Below, piece by piece: positions 18,385 to 26,979 of a stretch of 64,000 nt of DNA. The translations under genes and the position numbers were made by a program. The notes under the pieces are model-generated. The model did no database searches. It was not told where the DNA came from and saw only the letters and a program-made list of their open reading frames with translations. Source of the stretch: Psychromonas ingrahamii 37 (GTDB taxonomy: Bacteria; Pseudomonadota; Gammaproteobacteria; Enterobacterales; Psychromonadaceae). The stretch is from NCBI RefSeq assembly GCF_000015285.1, contig NC_008709.1, positions 2,852,001 through 2,916,000 on the forward strand. Reading direction: 5' to 3'. The stretch's first letter is position 1. Each line of letters opens with the position of its first letter.

Positions 18385-19347
18385 TTAATTCTTAATAGTT
18401 TCAAGTTCTTGGCGTAAATAAACACTTGCGCCCAATAAACCCGGATTATCATGGGTGATTAAATAGGTTGGTATGCCAGAAAGATAGTCTTTAAAACGAC
18501 CTTTGGCTTCAAAAAAGTCCCTGAATTCACTGGCTTTAAAGAAATCAATAAAACGGGGTATAATCCCCCCGGCGATATAGACGCCGCCAGTACACGCAAG
18601 ATTTAATCCAAGGTTACCAGCAAAGCCTCCCATCACTTGGCAGAACACCTTAAGGCTTTGAAGTGACGTTTCACAACTTCCCTCTAGTGCGGCTTTCGTT
18701 ATCTGTTTTGGCTCGCTAAAAACGGCCTGCTTGCCCGTTAAGCTGCACAGGCTATTATACAAATTAACTAAACCTTGCCCCGATAAAATACGCTCGGCAG
18801 AAACATGACCAAATTGCTGCTGCAGTAACAATAAAATGTCTGTTTGCTCACGGGTGTTAGGAGTAAAACTAACGTGTCCCCCTTCCCCCTCAAGACTGAT
18901 CCATTTATCAGCTACGTTGATAATATGTGCAACCCCTAAACCCGTGCCCGGACCGAAAACGGCAGTAGCACCCTTTTTGTTCGCTTTCCCGCCGCCAATT
19001 TTAATTTTTTCTTGCTCATCAATAAAGGGTACAGCCAGTGAAATAGCGGTATAATCATTGATAAGGTAAAGCGAATCCAATTGTAATTGTGCTTTTAAGG
19101 CCACCTGAGAAAATTGCCAACTTAGATTGGTCATGGCGACCAAATCGTCCCCTACCGGGCAAGCGATGCCAATACACAAGTGTTTAACTTGGTCCTGTAG
19201 CGTTGCAAAATAACCTAAAAGTGCAGCATCCAAGCTCAAGAATTGCCCACAGGAAAATTCTTTTAATTCACTGAGTTTACCGCTTGTTAAATCACAGACA
19301 GCAAGTCGAATATTTGTTCCACCAACATCAGCAACAACTGCTAACAT
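18385..19347 (-). CDS. glk: Glucokinase, E. coli Glk type
   Basis: 320 residues, the usual length. ATP-binding ADVGGTNIRLAV lies at residues 6-17, the catalytic-base region INDYTAISLAVP near 98-109, [10 protein letters not shown] near 132-141 and the glucose-contacting EGGHVSF near 154-160. It phosphorylates free glucose with ATP, which fits glucose released from glycogen or maltodextrin by the glg/malQ genes further on. It is divergent from hexR, with a HexR-like operator between them. A second, clearly different glucokinase is encoded at 46894-47859. Confidence 0.95.
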   Translation of the reverse strand: MLAVVADVGGTNIRLAVCDLTSGKLSELKEFSCGQFLSLDAALLGYFATLQDQVKHLCIGIACPVGDDLVAMTNLSWQFSQVALKAQLQLDSLYLINDYTAISLAVPFIDEQEKIKIGGGKANKKGATAVFGPGTGLGVAHIINVADKWISLEGEGGHVSFTPNTREQTDILLLLQQQFGHVSAERILSGQGLVNLYNSLCSLTGKQAVFSEPKQITKAALEGSCETSLQSLKVFCQVMGGFAGNLGLNLACTGGVYIAGGIIPRFIDFFKASEFRDFFEAKGRFKDYLSGIPTYLITHDNPGLLGASVYLRQELETIKN

Positions 19348-19437
19348 ATTGTTTCTCCAGAAATTATCTATACCAGTAAGCGCCCACTTGCTTTTTTACA
19401 TTACCGAACTTTAAAATTGATCTTGATCAACTTTGAT

Positions 19438-19459
19438 TTGTAATAAAATGACATTACAA
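19438..19459. promoter_or_regulatory. HexR-like operator between glk and hexR
   Basis: TTGTAAT and ATTACAA lie as inverted half-sites 8 bases apart. The first 17 bases also match the HexR consensus TTGTAAT-N3-ATTACAA with two mismatches. HexR operators at hexR, glk, pyk and gap genes are described in other gammaproteobacteria. Its place between the divergent glk and hexR genes supports autoregulation. The function is inferred from sequence. Confidence 0.65.
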
Positions 19460-19639
19460 TATAAGTTATTTATAATGAGCGCTAATTTATCGGGGATTTA
19501 TGTTGTTTTATTCCAACTTGACGCATGCTATTTCCAACTTAATAAAATATTAATTAAGCACACCTGAGCTATCTCCCGATAGCCAATCTCGTCATTATTT
19601 ACAAGTTTACCTTAAAAATAATTATCTTAGTGGAACAAT

Positions 19640-20500
19640 ATGAAAACTTTAGAGTTAATTCAAAAAAATCTGGGTAGTTTCAGCAAATCAGAAAGAAAAG
19701 TGGCAGAAGTTATCATTGCATCACCAGAAGTCGCTATCCATTCCAGCATTGCGACACTCGCTAAAATGGCTGAAGTCAGTGAACCAACGGTTAATCGTTT
19801 TTGCAGACGCCTTGATACTAAGGGTTTTCCTGACTTTAAATTACTGCTCGCGCAAAGTCTGGTGGTAGGTACCCCCTATGTGAATCGTCATGTTAATCAG
19901 GATGATGGCCCGGAAGCTTATAATGCAAAAATATTTGAATCAACCATAGCTTGTCTGGATTCTGCTAAAAATATGATCGACACGGCCGTCATTAAAAGAG
20001 CCGTTGAGGTGTTAACCCGAGCCGATAAAATTGCATTCTTTGGATTGGGTGCATCCTCTGCCGTTGCCCATGATGCTTTAAATAAATTTATCCGTTTTAA
20101 TATTCCCGTTTCCTGTTTTGATGACATTGTTATGCAAAAAATGAGCTGTATTAATAGTCGTAAAGGGGATGTGATTGTTTTAATATCCCATACGGGCCGT
20201 ACTAAAGCACTCGTAGAAGTCGCGCAACTTGCGCGTGAAAATAATGCTTTTGTTATCGCATTAACACCGAATCATTCACCACTTGCTGAAAAAAGTAACT
20301 TGGTTCTCTCGGCCTCGGTACCAGAAGATACTGATATTTATATGCCCATGGCATCCCGTATTGTTCAAATGGTCATTATTGATGTTTTAGCAACGGGTTT
20401 TACATTACGCCGAGGTCCTAAATTTATTGAACATTTAAAGCGCATCAAAACCGAGATTAAAGACTCTCGCTTTGATAAAGTTGATCTAAACGAAGACTGA
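19640..20500 (+). CDS. hexR: HexR transcriptional regulator (RpiR family)
   Basis: 286 residues. The N-terminal RpiR helix-turn-helix reads SIATLAKMAEVSEPTVNRFC (residues about 36-55). The C-terminal SIS sugar-phosphate domain (about 125-260) has FGLGASSAVAHDAL and ISHTGRTKALVEVA. In gammaproteobacteria HexR senses 2-keto-3-deoxy-6-phosphogluconate and controls central carbon genes. The hexR-pykA order, 75 bases apart on the same strand, is the standard arrangement. HexR-like sites are visible upstream of this gene and of gapA. Confidence 0.93.
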   Translation: MKTLELIQKNLGSFSKSERKVAEVIIASPEVAIHSSIATLAKMAEVSEPTVNRFCRRLDTKGFPDFKLLLAQSLVVGTPYVNRHVNQDDGPEAYNAKIFESTIACLDSAKNMIDTAVIKRAVEVLTRADKIAFFGLGASSAVAHDALNKFIRFNIPVSCFDDIVMQKMSCINSRKGDVIVLISHTGRTKALVEVAQLARENNAFVIALTPNHSPLAEKSNLVLSASVPEDTDIYMPMASRIVQMVIIDVLATGFTLRRGPKFIEHLKRIKTEIKDSRFDKVDLNED

Positions 20501-20574
20501 AAGTTTTACCCCTTTATACTTTTCAATAGATTAAAAACCTAACAGCAAAATAACTTTAATGACTGGAGTAGATA

Positions 20575-22005
20575 ATGTTGAGACGCACAAAAATTGTGAC
20601 AACCTTAGGTCCCGCGACGGATCGTGATAATAATTTGGAAAAAATCATCGCAGCCGGCGCGAATATGGTGCGCATGAACTTCTCACACGGCGAAGCGATT
20701 GATCATGTAAGACGTGCCAATGAAGTGCGAGAAATAGCAGCCCGTTTAGGTAAAGATGTGGCCATTATGGGCGATTTACAGGGGCCTAAAATCCGCGTTT
20801 CTACTTTTAAAGACAATAAAATCATCTTAGTGGTAGGTGATAAATTTACCCTGGACAGTGATATCGAAAAAGGTCAGGGGGATCAACAAGCGGTTGGCCT
20901 TGATTACAAAACGCTGCCACAGGAAGTCGTTGCTGGTGATCTGTTATTACTTGACGATGGTCGTGTGCAACTGCAGGTAGAAAATGTGCTTGGCAATAAA
21001 GTTAATACGGTTGTTACTATTGGTGGTCCTTTGTCCAACAATAAAGGTATTAACAAAAAAGGCGGTGGTTTATCGGCTGCAGCGTTAACACCTAAAGATA
21101 AAAAAGACATTATTACGGCAGCTGAAATTGGTTGCGATTACTTAGCAGTTTCTTTTCCCCGTAATGGTGCAGATCTTCATTATGCACGTCGTTTAGCAAT
21201 TGAGGCGGGTTGTAATGCTAAAATAGTGGCCAAAGTAGAACGTGCCGAAGCCGTTGAAACCCAAGAAGCATTAGAAGAAATTATTCTTGCTTCTGATGTC
21301 GTGATGGTTGCCCGTGGTGACTTAGGGGTGGAAATTGGTGATGCACGTTTAGTGGGTGTGCAGAAAAACATGATCCGCACGGCACGGCGTTTAAATCGTG
21401 TTGTTATCACAGCAACACAAATGATGGAGTCAATGGTAAGTTCACCCATGCCGACACGCGCCGAGGTAATGGATGTGGCCAATGCGGTATTAGATGGTAC
21501 CGATGCGGTGATGCTCTCAGGCGAAACGGCTGCAGGTGATTATCCAGTAGAAACTGTGAAAGCAATGAGTGAAGTTTGCCTTGGCGCTGAAAAGCATCCA
21601 AGCATTAATATCTCCAAAAACCGCATGGAATGTACCTTTGATGATCCTACTGAAGCATTAGCGATAACCGCCATGTTTGCAGCTAATCACACTAATGGTA
21701 TTAAAGCGATTGTCGCCCTAACAGCGACAGGGACCACCGCTTTATTAATGTCACGGCTAAGCTCTGGTTTGCCTATATTTGCACTTTCAAGTAACCCGCA
21801 AACATTAAGTTATTGTGCATTATACCGTGGTGTAACGCCCATTAAATTTAACTCAAACGCATCCAATAATTTAGTCTTTACAGGTGCCGCGATTGAGACA
21901 TTAAAAGAGGCCGGTTACTTACAGAAGGGAGATCTAATCATCATCACCCACGGTGATAATCATTACGCAGGATCAACCAATACTTGTAAAATCGTTACCG
22001 TTTAA
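20575..22005 (+). CDS. pykA: Pyruvate kinase, PykA (type II) class
   Basis: 476 residues. It begins [20 protein letters not shown] as in E. coli PykA. It carries the barrel motif [13 protein letters not shown], the catalytic lysine region [25 protein letters not shown], and the signature [19 protein letters not shown]. It converts phosphoenolpyruvate and ADP to pyruvate and ATP. The gene is likely cotranscribed with hexR and followed by a strong terminator at 22034. The start ATG 20575 has CTGGAG upstream. Confidence 0.96.
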   Translation: MLRRTKIVTTLGPATDRDNNLEKIIAAGANMVRMNFSHGEAIDHVRRANEVREIAARLGKDVAIMGDLQGPKIRVSTFKDNKIILVVGDKFTLDSDIEKGQGDQQAVGLDYKTLPQEVVAGDLLLLDDGRVQLQVENVLGNKVNTVVTIGGPLSNNKGINKKGGGLSAAALTPKDKKDIITAAEIGCDYLAVSFPRNGADLHYARRLAIEAGCNAKIVAKVERAEAVETQEALEEIILASDVVMVARGDLGVEIGDARLVGVQKNMIRTARRLNRVVITATQMMESMVSSPMPTRAEVMDVANAVLDGTDAVMLSGETAAGDYPVETVKAMSEVCLGAEKHPSINISKNRMECTFDDPTEALAITAMFAANHTNGIKAIVALTATGTTALLMSRLSSGLPIFALSSNPQTLSYCALYRGVTPIKFNSNASNNLVFTGAAIETLKEAGYLQKGDLIIITHGDNHYAGSTNTCKIVTV

Positions 22006-22033
22006 ATCAATCTGGGATTGAAGGGTATCAATC

Positions 22034-22061
22034 AAAAAGCTTCTCATGAGAAGCTTTTTTT
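22034..22061 (+). terminator. Intrinsic terminator of pykA
   Basis: AAAAAGCTTCTC followed by ATGAGAAGCTTTTT forms a perfect palindrome ending in a T-run, 29 bases after the pykA stop. Confidence 0.9.
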
Positions 22062-22098
22062 ATCAATATTATATGTATCATCCTGGGACTTGTAATAG

Positions 22099-22380
22099 TT
22101 ATAACTTTATTTTATGCACATCCGATGCAGAAACGTCAGAAAACTGTGCTTTTAACACTTTCTTACTTTCCATATGGATTTCGCCACCTTTTGCGATCGA
22201 AAAGTGTTCTGGCTTATCATTAAATTGGCTTTGATAGACCATCAGAAATTGTAAAGAATCCGCTTTTTGCTGTTCTGTTAATTTATCGCCGTTTACCCAT
22301 TTACCCGTTTCAACCGCCTCTTTGAGTTGATTGTATACTGCGGGTGATATGCTCTTCGCATAATCTGTCATCTGTGTCAT
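22099..22380 (-). CDS. yeaC: DUF1315 family protein (YeaC-like)
   Basis: 93 residues. The pattern SPAVYNQLKEAVETGKWVNG, then LTEQQKADSLQFLMVYQSQ, matches E. coli YeaC/DUF1315 (TPEVYQRLSTAVELGKW and so on). The function is unknown. In E. coli yeaC lies close to gapA and yeaD, and here it is within 10 kb of both, so the association is partly kept. It converges with pykA. ATG 22380 is chosen, and a second ATG four codons in is possible. Confidence 0.82.
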   Translation of the reverse strand: MTQMTDYAKSISPAVYNQLKEAVETGKWVNGDKLTEQQKADSLQFLMVYQSQFNDKPEHFSIAKGGEIHMESKKVLKAQFSDVSASDVHKIKL

Positions 22381-22432
22381 GCTGCTTCCTCATTAATATC
22401 CGCTAAAAATTAAGATTTGTCTATTATCCCAT

Positions 22433-22467
22433 AAAAAAGCCCTAACAAAGAGATTGCCAGGGCTTTA
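22433..22467 (-). terminator. Terminator at the end of the glg operon
   Basis: AAAAAAGCCCT at 22433-22443 pairs with AGGGCTTTA at 22459-22467. On the minus strand the stem is followed by six T. It lies 56 bases after the glgX stop and ends the leftward malQ-glgB-glgX transcript. Confidence 0.85.
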
Positions 22468-22522
22468 AATTTAGTTTTTAACATAAATTATTACCTGCAA
22501 TTTATGTTTGTCGCCTTAATCA

Positions 22523-24628
22523 TTAAGTTAAGTGCCGTACACACTTTAACAAGATAACTGATCTGGCTTTAACTTGAGTCACTTTGGTAATATTAGTCTC
22601 TTCGTCAGTTAATTTCCCCGACGAACACACCGTATTAATTTTTATTTTCCAAGATAAACCCACCTCTAACAAGGGTAGGTTACAAGTAATGTGATAACTG
22701 GACGAGTTTAATACTACAAACCAACGCTCACCCGATTGTTCGGCCTCGCGCAATTCAACCGCTATCGCTTGTGAATTACTCGCGTGCCAGTCAACCTCTT
22801 CCATTACCTCACCATTAGGGTGATACCACTGAACAAGATCTGAATTTTCACAGCGGCCAGTACTGTCACCACTGAGTGAAAGACTACCAAATAAACGAGA
22901 TTCTTTACGCAGCTTGATAACCTCACTGGTAAAAGCAAAGAGTTTTTTATCAGCATCAGTCAAATTCCAGCTTAACCAAGTTAAGATATTATCCTGACAA
23001 TAAGCATTATTATTACCGGTTTGGGTATGACCCATTTCATCGCCCGATAAAAAATGGGGGGTGCCCTGGGAAATAAATAAACTGGCAATTAAATTACGTT
23101 TTTGCTGTTGGCGTATTTGATTGATTTTGACATCATCGGTTTGGCCTTCAACACCATAATTAGAAGATAAATTATGGCCATGACCATCGCGGCTTTTTTC
23201 ACCATTAGCTTCATTATGCCTGCGATCATAGGAAACAAGATCATCCATTGTAAAACCATCGTGATAGCAAATGTAATTGACGCTACTGGAAATAGCGCGG
23301 TAACTCTTGGCAAAAACGTCACGGGAACCCAATAAACGCGTTGCAAGATCGCCAACATTGCCGGTATCTCCACGCCAGAAAGAACGTAGTGTATCGCGGT
23401 AACGGTCATTACACTCTAACCAATCACAGGGAAATCCACCTAAACGATATCCTCCAGGCCCTATATCCCAAGGCTCAGCAATCAATTTGACGCGACTTAA
23501 AACAGGATCCTGCAACAGTGCTTTAAAAAAGGCACTGTGTTTATTAAAACCATTCGCTTCACGGGCAAGTGTAACAGCCAGGTCAAAACGGAAACCATCA
23601 ACCTGCATTTCTGTTGCCCAATAACGCAATGAATCAAGCATTAACTTTAAAGACCAAGGGGAATCAAGGTTTAAGGTATTACCACAGCCGGAGTGATTGC
23701 TATAATTTGAATAATTAAGATGGCTGCCATCAACTTCTTTTTCAAAGGTATAATAATTACGGTTATCAAACCCTTTTAAACTAAGAATCAGGCCATTATT
23801 TCCTGCCTCTGCGCTATGGTTATAAACCACATCTAAAATAATCTCTATCCCTTCAGCGTGAAGTTCGCGCACCATGGTTTTAAATTCATTAACGGCATCA
23901 AATTGTGCGTAACGATTTTCGGGCGCAAAGAAATTAATGGGGTTATAACCCCAGTAATTCGTCAAACCAATATTTTTAAGCCTTAATTCACTCACAAAGC
24001 TAAAGACGGGCATTATCTGTAAACTGGTAATGCCAAGGGCCTTATAATGTTTAATACTTTCAGGATGTGATAAACCAAGATATTTACCACGTTTTTCCAA
24101 AGGAATTTTTTTATTACGCTGGCTGAAGCTCTTTACATGTACTTCGTAAATGATGCGTTCATCCTCAGCAATATTGGGTTTAGCGACATCTTTCCAGTCA
24201 AAACTATTATCAATAACAACTGACTTAGCCACTTGTGAGTGCTCGTCATCACTCTGTGCCTGAGCAAAGTTATGCTGTACACGATTTAAAGCCCTTGCAT
24301 AGGGATCAATTAATAAATTATTTGGATTAAATAAAAGACCATTTTCTGGTTGGTAATCACCGTATACCCGATACCCGTAAAGCTGTCCTTTTATGACCTG
24401 ATCGACAAAAATGCTCCACATCCGCCCCTGTTTGACTTCAAGAGGATAGTTAGCAATTTCATTTTCATGTTTATCAAATAAACATAAGTCAACCCGGTAA
24501 GCGCCTAAGCTATAAACTGAAAAGTGACAGCCTCCTTGGTCTAGAATTGCACCAAGGGGCAGAAACTGCCCGCGAGATGCAGAGAAAGGATGCATCTTTT
24601 TATCCAGTTCTAATAGTTTATCTTCCAA
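22523..24628 (-). CDS. glgX: Glycogen debranching enzyme GlgX (GH13 isoamylase type)
   Basis: 701 residues, a little longer than E. coli GlgX (657). An N-terminal CBM48-type domain (SRGQFLPLGAILDQGGCHFS) leads into the GH13 barrel: VYNHSAEAGNNGL, nucleophile in DGFRFDLAVTL, acid/base in IAEPWDIGPGGY, third acid in YHDGFTMDDL. It hydrolyses alpha-1,6 branches of phosphorylase-trimmed glycogen. The TTG start at 24628 follows the glgB TAA directly, with AAAGG upstream. ATG at codon 12 (24595) is the alternative. The tight coupling shows an operon with glgB. Confidence 0.94.
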   Translation of the reverse strand: MEDKLLELDKKMHPFSASRGQFLPLGAILDQGGCHFSVYSLGAYRVDLCLFDKHENEIANYPLEVKQGRMWSIFVDQVIKGQLYGYRVYGDYQPENGLLFNPNNLLIDPYARALNRVQHNFAQAQSDDEHSQVAKSVVIDNSFDWKDVAKPNIAEDERIIYEVHVKSFSQRNKKIPLEKRGKYLGLSHPESIKHYKALGITSLQIMPVFSFVSELRLKNIGLTNYWGYNPINFFAPENRYAQFDAVNEFKTMVRELHAEGIEIILDVVYNHSAEAGNNGLILSLKGFDNRNYYTFEKEVDGSHLNYSNYSNHSGCGNTLNLDSPWSLKLMLDSLRYWATEMQVDGFRFDLAVTLAREANGFNKHSAFFKALLQDPVLSRVKLIAEPWDIGPGGYRLGGFPCDWLECNDRYRDTLRSFWRGDTGNVGDLATRLLGSRDVFAKSYRAISSSVNYICYHDGFTMDDLVSYDRRHNEANGEKSRDGHGHNLSSNYGVEGQTDDVKINQIRQQQKRNLIASLFISQGTPHFLSGDEMGHTQTGNNNAYCQDNILTWLSWNLTDADKKLFAFTSEVIKLRKESRLFGSLSLSGDSTGRCENSDLVQWYHPNGEVMEEVDWHASNSQAIAVELREAEQSGERWFVVLNSSSYHITCNLPLLEVGLSWKIKINTVCSSGKLTDEETNITKVTQVKARSVILLKCVRHLT

Positions 24629-26944
24629 TTATTTTACCTTTTTTTGTAAATACACAGTAGATAAAGGGGGTAAATTCAGTTTAATTGAATATTCCTTGCC
24701 TTGCCACTGTTGTTCTTCTGCAACAAAGACGCCCATTTTATCGCCCATTGCATAATTACTGCCCCAATAATATTCACTATCAGTGTTTAAAATAACTTCA
24801 TAATCAGCTAATTCATCAACGGCCACCCGGTAGCCATCGCGGGGTAACGGGGTAAAGTTAGACAGGCAGATAACTTTCTTATCTTGCGCTAAGTTTTTCC
24901 TTACAAAAGCAAGAATACTTTTTTCCCCATCCGAATGATCTAACCATTCAAACCCTTTGGTATCATAGTCAGCTTCATAAAATGCAGCGTTGTTTTTATA
25001 AGCTTTATTCAGGTCACAGGTGAGCAGTTTTTGACCTTTATGTTTATCAAATTTCAGTAAGCCCCAATCTAATTGCTTGTTATGATTCCATTCGCTCGTT
25101 TGCGCAAATTCAGTGCCCATAAAGTTTAACTTTTTGCCCGGATGCGCATACATATAACCCATATAAGCACGTAAATTGGCAGCTTCTTGCCATTCATCAC
25201 CCGGCATTTTACCAATCATACTTTTTTTGCCGTGCACTACTTCATCATGAGAAATAGGTAAAATAAAGTGTTCGTTGTAGTGGTACACCATCGCAAAGGT
25301 CATTTCATGATGGTGGTATTTACGATACATAGGATCTGTTTCCATGTAGCTTAACGTATCGTTCATCCACCCCATATTCCATTTAAAACCAAAGCCTAAC
25401 CCCCCCTCAAAAGTAGGCTTAGACACACCCGCAAAGGCCGTTGATTCCTCTGCAATAGTCATTGCATTTGGATATTGACCGTATACTTCTTCATTAAACC
25501 ATTTTAATAAGCTAATAGCTTCATAGTTATGGTTACCACCATCAACATTAGGTACCCATTCGCCTTCTTCACGTGAATAGTCCCAATGCAGCATTGAAGC
25601 CACAGCATCAACACGTAAACCATCTACATGGAATTTATCTAACCAGATTAAAGCACTTGCAACCAAAAACTGACGTACATTATCACGACCAAAATCATAA
25701 ATGTATGAGTTCCAGTCTAAATGCCAACCACGACGCGGATCTTCATACTCATATAAAGGTGTGCCATCAAATCGCGCTAAACCGTGCGGATCTGCGGGGA
25801 AATGTGCAGGTACCCAATCAACAATGACAGAAATGCCAGCCTGGTGACATTGGTCAATAAAATATTTAAGATCATCCGCATTACCAAAGCGGCTCGTTGC
25901 CGCAAATAGACCTACGGGTTGATACCCCCACGAACCATCAAATGGAAATTCAGAAATGGGCATAACTTCAAGGTGTGTATAGCCCAATTCAAGCAGATAA
26001 GGAATGAGTTCAGCAGCCAGTTCACGATAGGTAAGCATACGATCTACACCATTTTCGTGCTTACGCTTCCATGAACCTAAATGCACTTCATAGATACTCA
26101 TTGCGCTATAACGTTTATCACCCGTTTGTGATGCGCGCCACTCCTGATCGTTCCATTGGTAAAGATCATGATCAACAACAACCGACGAATGAGACGGGTA
26201 TAGCTCAGCTTGAAAACCGACAGGATCCGCTTTATGCGGTAGACGATTACCCAATCCATCTTTGAGTTCAAATTTATAAGCACAGCCCGCTTTTAAATCC
26301 GGTACAAAAATAACCCAATGTCCACACCAGCTGCGCTGCATTGGCTGACGTCGTCCATCCCAATGATTGAATTGAGTGATAAGGCTAACACTGGTGGCAT
26401 TCGGAGCATAGACAATAAAACGTACGCCGGAGATAGCTACGTCACCCACATAAGTTGTTTTAAGTTGTGCGCCTAATGTTTTATAAACATTTTGCGGGGC
26501 TTCATGCAAGGTAGACAAACCATCAAAAGCGATATCATGGAATTGATAAGGATCGACAAAACGATGCTCTCCAGTAGAGTAAATGGCATTAAATTCATAA
26601 ATGAATTTTTCATTCAGTTCTGGTAATTCAATTTCAAATAAACCCGCTTCATCTATTAACTTCAGCTCAGTTAATGGCTTTTCTTCTGATAAAGCATACA
26701 GCTCTACTTTTTGAGCATCGGGTAACCAGGCGCGGATCACAAACCCCTTGCCTTTCGGGTTTTTCAATAAACCCAACTGCTCAAAAGGATTAGCTAATTT
26801 CGCTTCGTTCAGTAATGAAATTAAAGAAGCATGGACATTAGGTACCGCTTCCTTTTTTTTCGCGACTTTAACCGCGGCTTTTTTAGCCGCATTTTTTACC
26901 GGCTTAGCTGTTTTTTTTGCCGCTTTAGTTACTGTTTTATTCAT
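24629..26944 (-). CDS. glgB: 1,4-alpha-glucan branching enzyme with a lysine/alanine-rich N-terminal tail
   Basis: 771 residues against about 728 in E. coli. The extra length is at the N-terminus: residues 1-34 are almost only K, A, V and T, with AKKTAK and AAKKAAVKVAKKK, like a histone H1 tail. The GlgB N-domains follow, then the GH13 barrel: SWGYQPVGLFAATSRFG, nucleophile in DGLRVDAVASML, acid/base in IAEEST, third acid in LPISHDEVVHGK. It makes alpha-1,6 branches in glycogen. It lies 35 bases after malQ and abuts glgX. Confidence 0.95.
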   Translation of the reverse strand: MNKTVTKAAKKTAKPVKNAAKKAAVKVAKKKEAVPNVHASLISLLNEAKLANPFEQLGLLKNPKGKGFVIRAWLPDAQKVELYALSEEKPLTELKLIDEAGLFEIELPELNEKFIYEFNAIYSTGEHRFVDPYQFHDIAFDGLSTLHEAPQNVYKTLGAQLKTTYVGDVAISGVRFIVYAPNATSVSLITQFNHWDGRRQPMQRSWCGHWVIFVPDLKAGCAYKFELKDGLGNRLPHKADPVGFQAELYPSHSSVVVDHDLYQWNDQEWRASQTGDKRYSAMSIYEVHLGSWKRKHENGVDRMLTYRELAAELIPYLLELGYTHLEVMPISEFPFDGSWGYQPVGLFAATSRFGNADDLKYFIDQCHQAGISVIVDWVPAHFPADPHGLARFDGTPLYEYEDPRRGWHLDWNSYIYDFGRDNVRQFLVASALIWLDKFHVDGLRVDAVASMLHWDYSREEGEWVPNVDGGNHNYEAISLLKWFNEEVYGQYPNAMTIAEESTAFAGVSKPTFEGGLGFGFKWNMGWMNDTLSYMETDPMYRKYHHHEMTFAMVYHYNEHFILPISHDEVVHGKKSMIGKMPGDEWQEAANLRAYMGYMYAHPGKKLNFMGTEFAQTSEWNHNKQLDWGLLKFDKHKGQKLLTCDLNKAYKNNAAFYEADYDTKGFEWLDHSDGEKSILAFVRKNLAQDKKVICLSNFTPLPRDGYRVAVDELADYEVILNTDSEYYWGSNYAMGDKMGVFVAEEQQWQGKEYSIKLNLPPLSTVYLQKKVK

Positions 26945-26979
26945 AATTTAAGAGCCTACTGGTTAATGTTATATATCAA

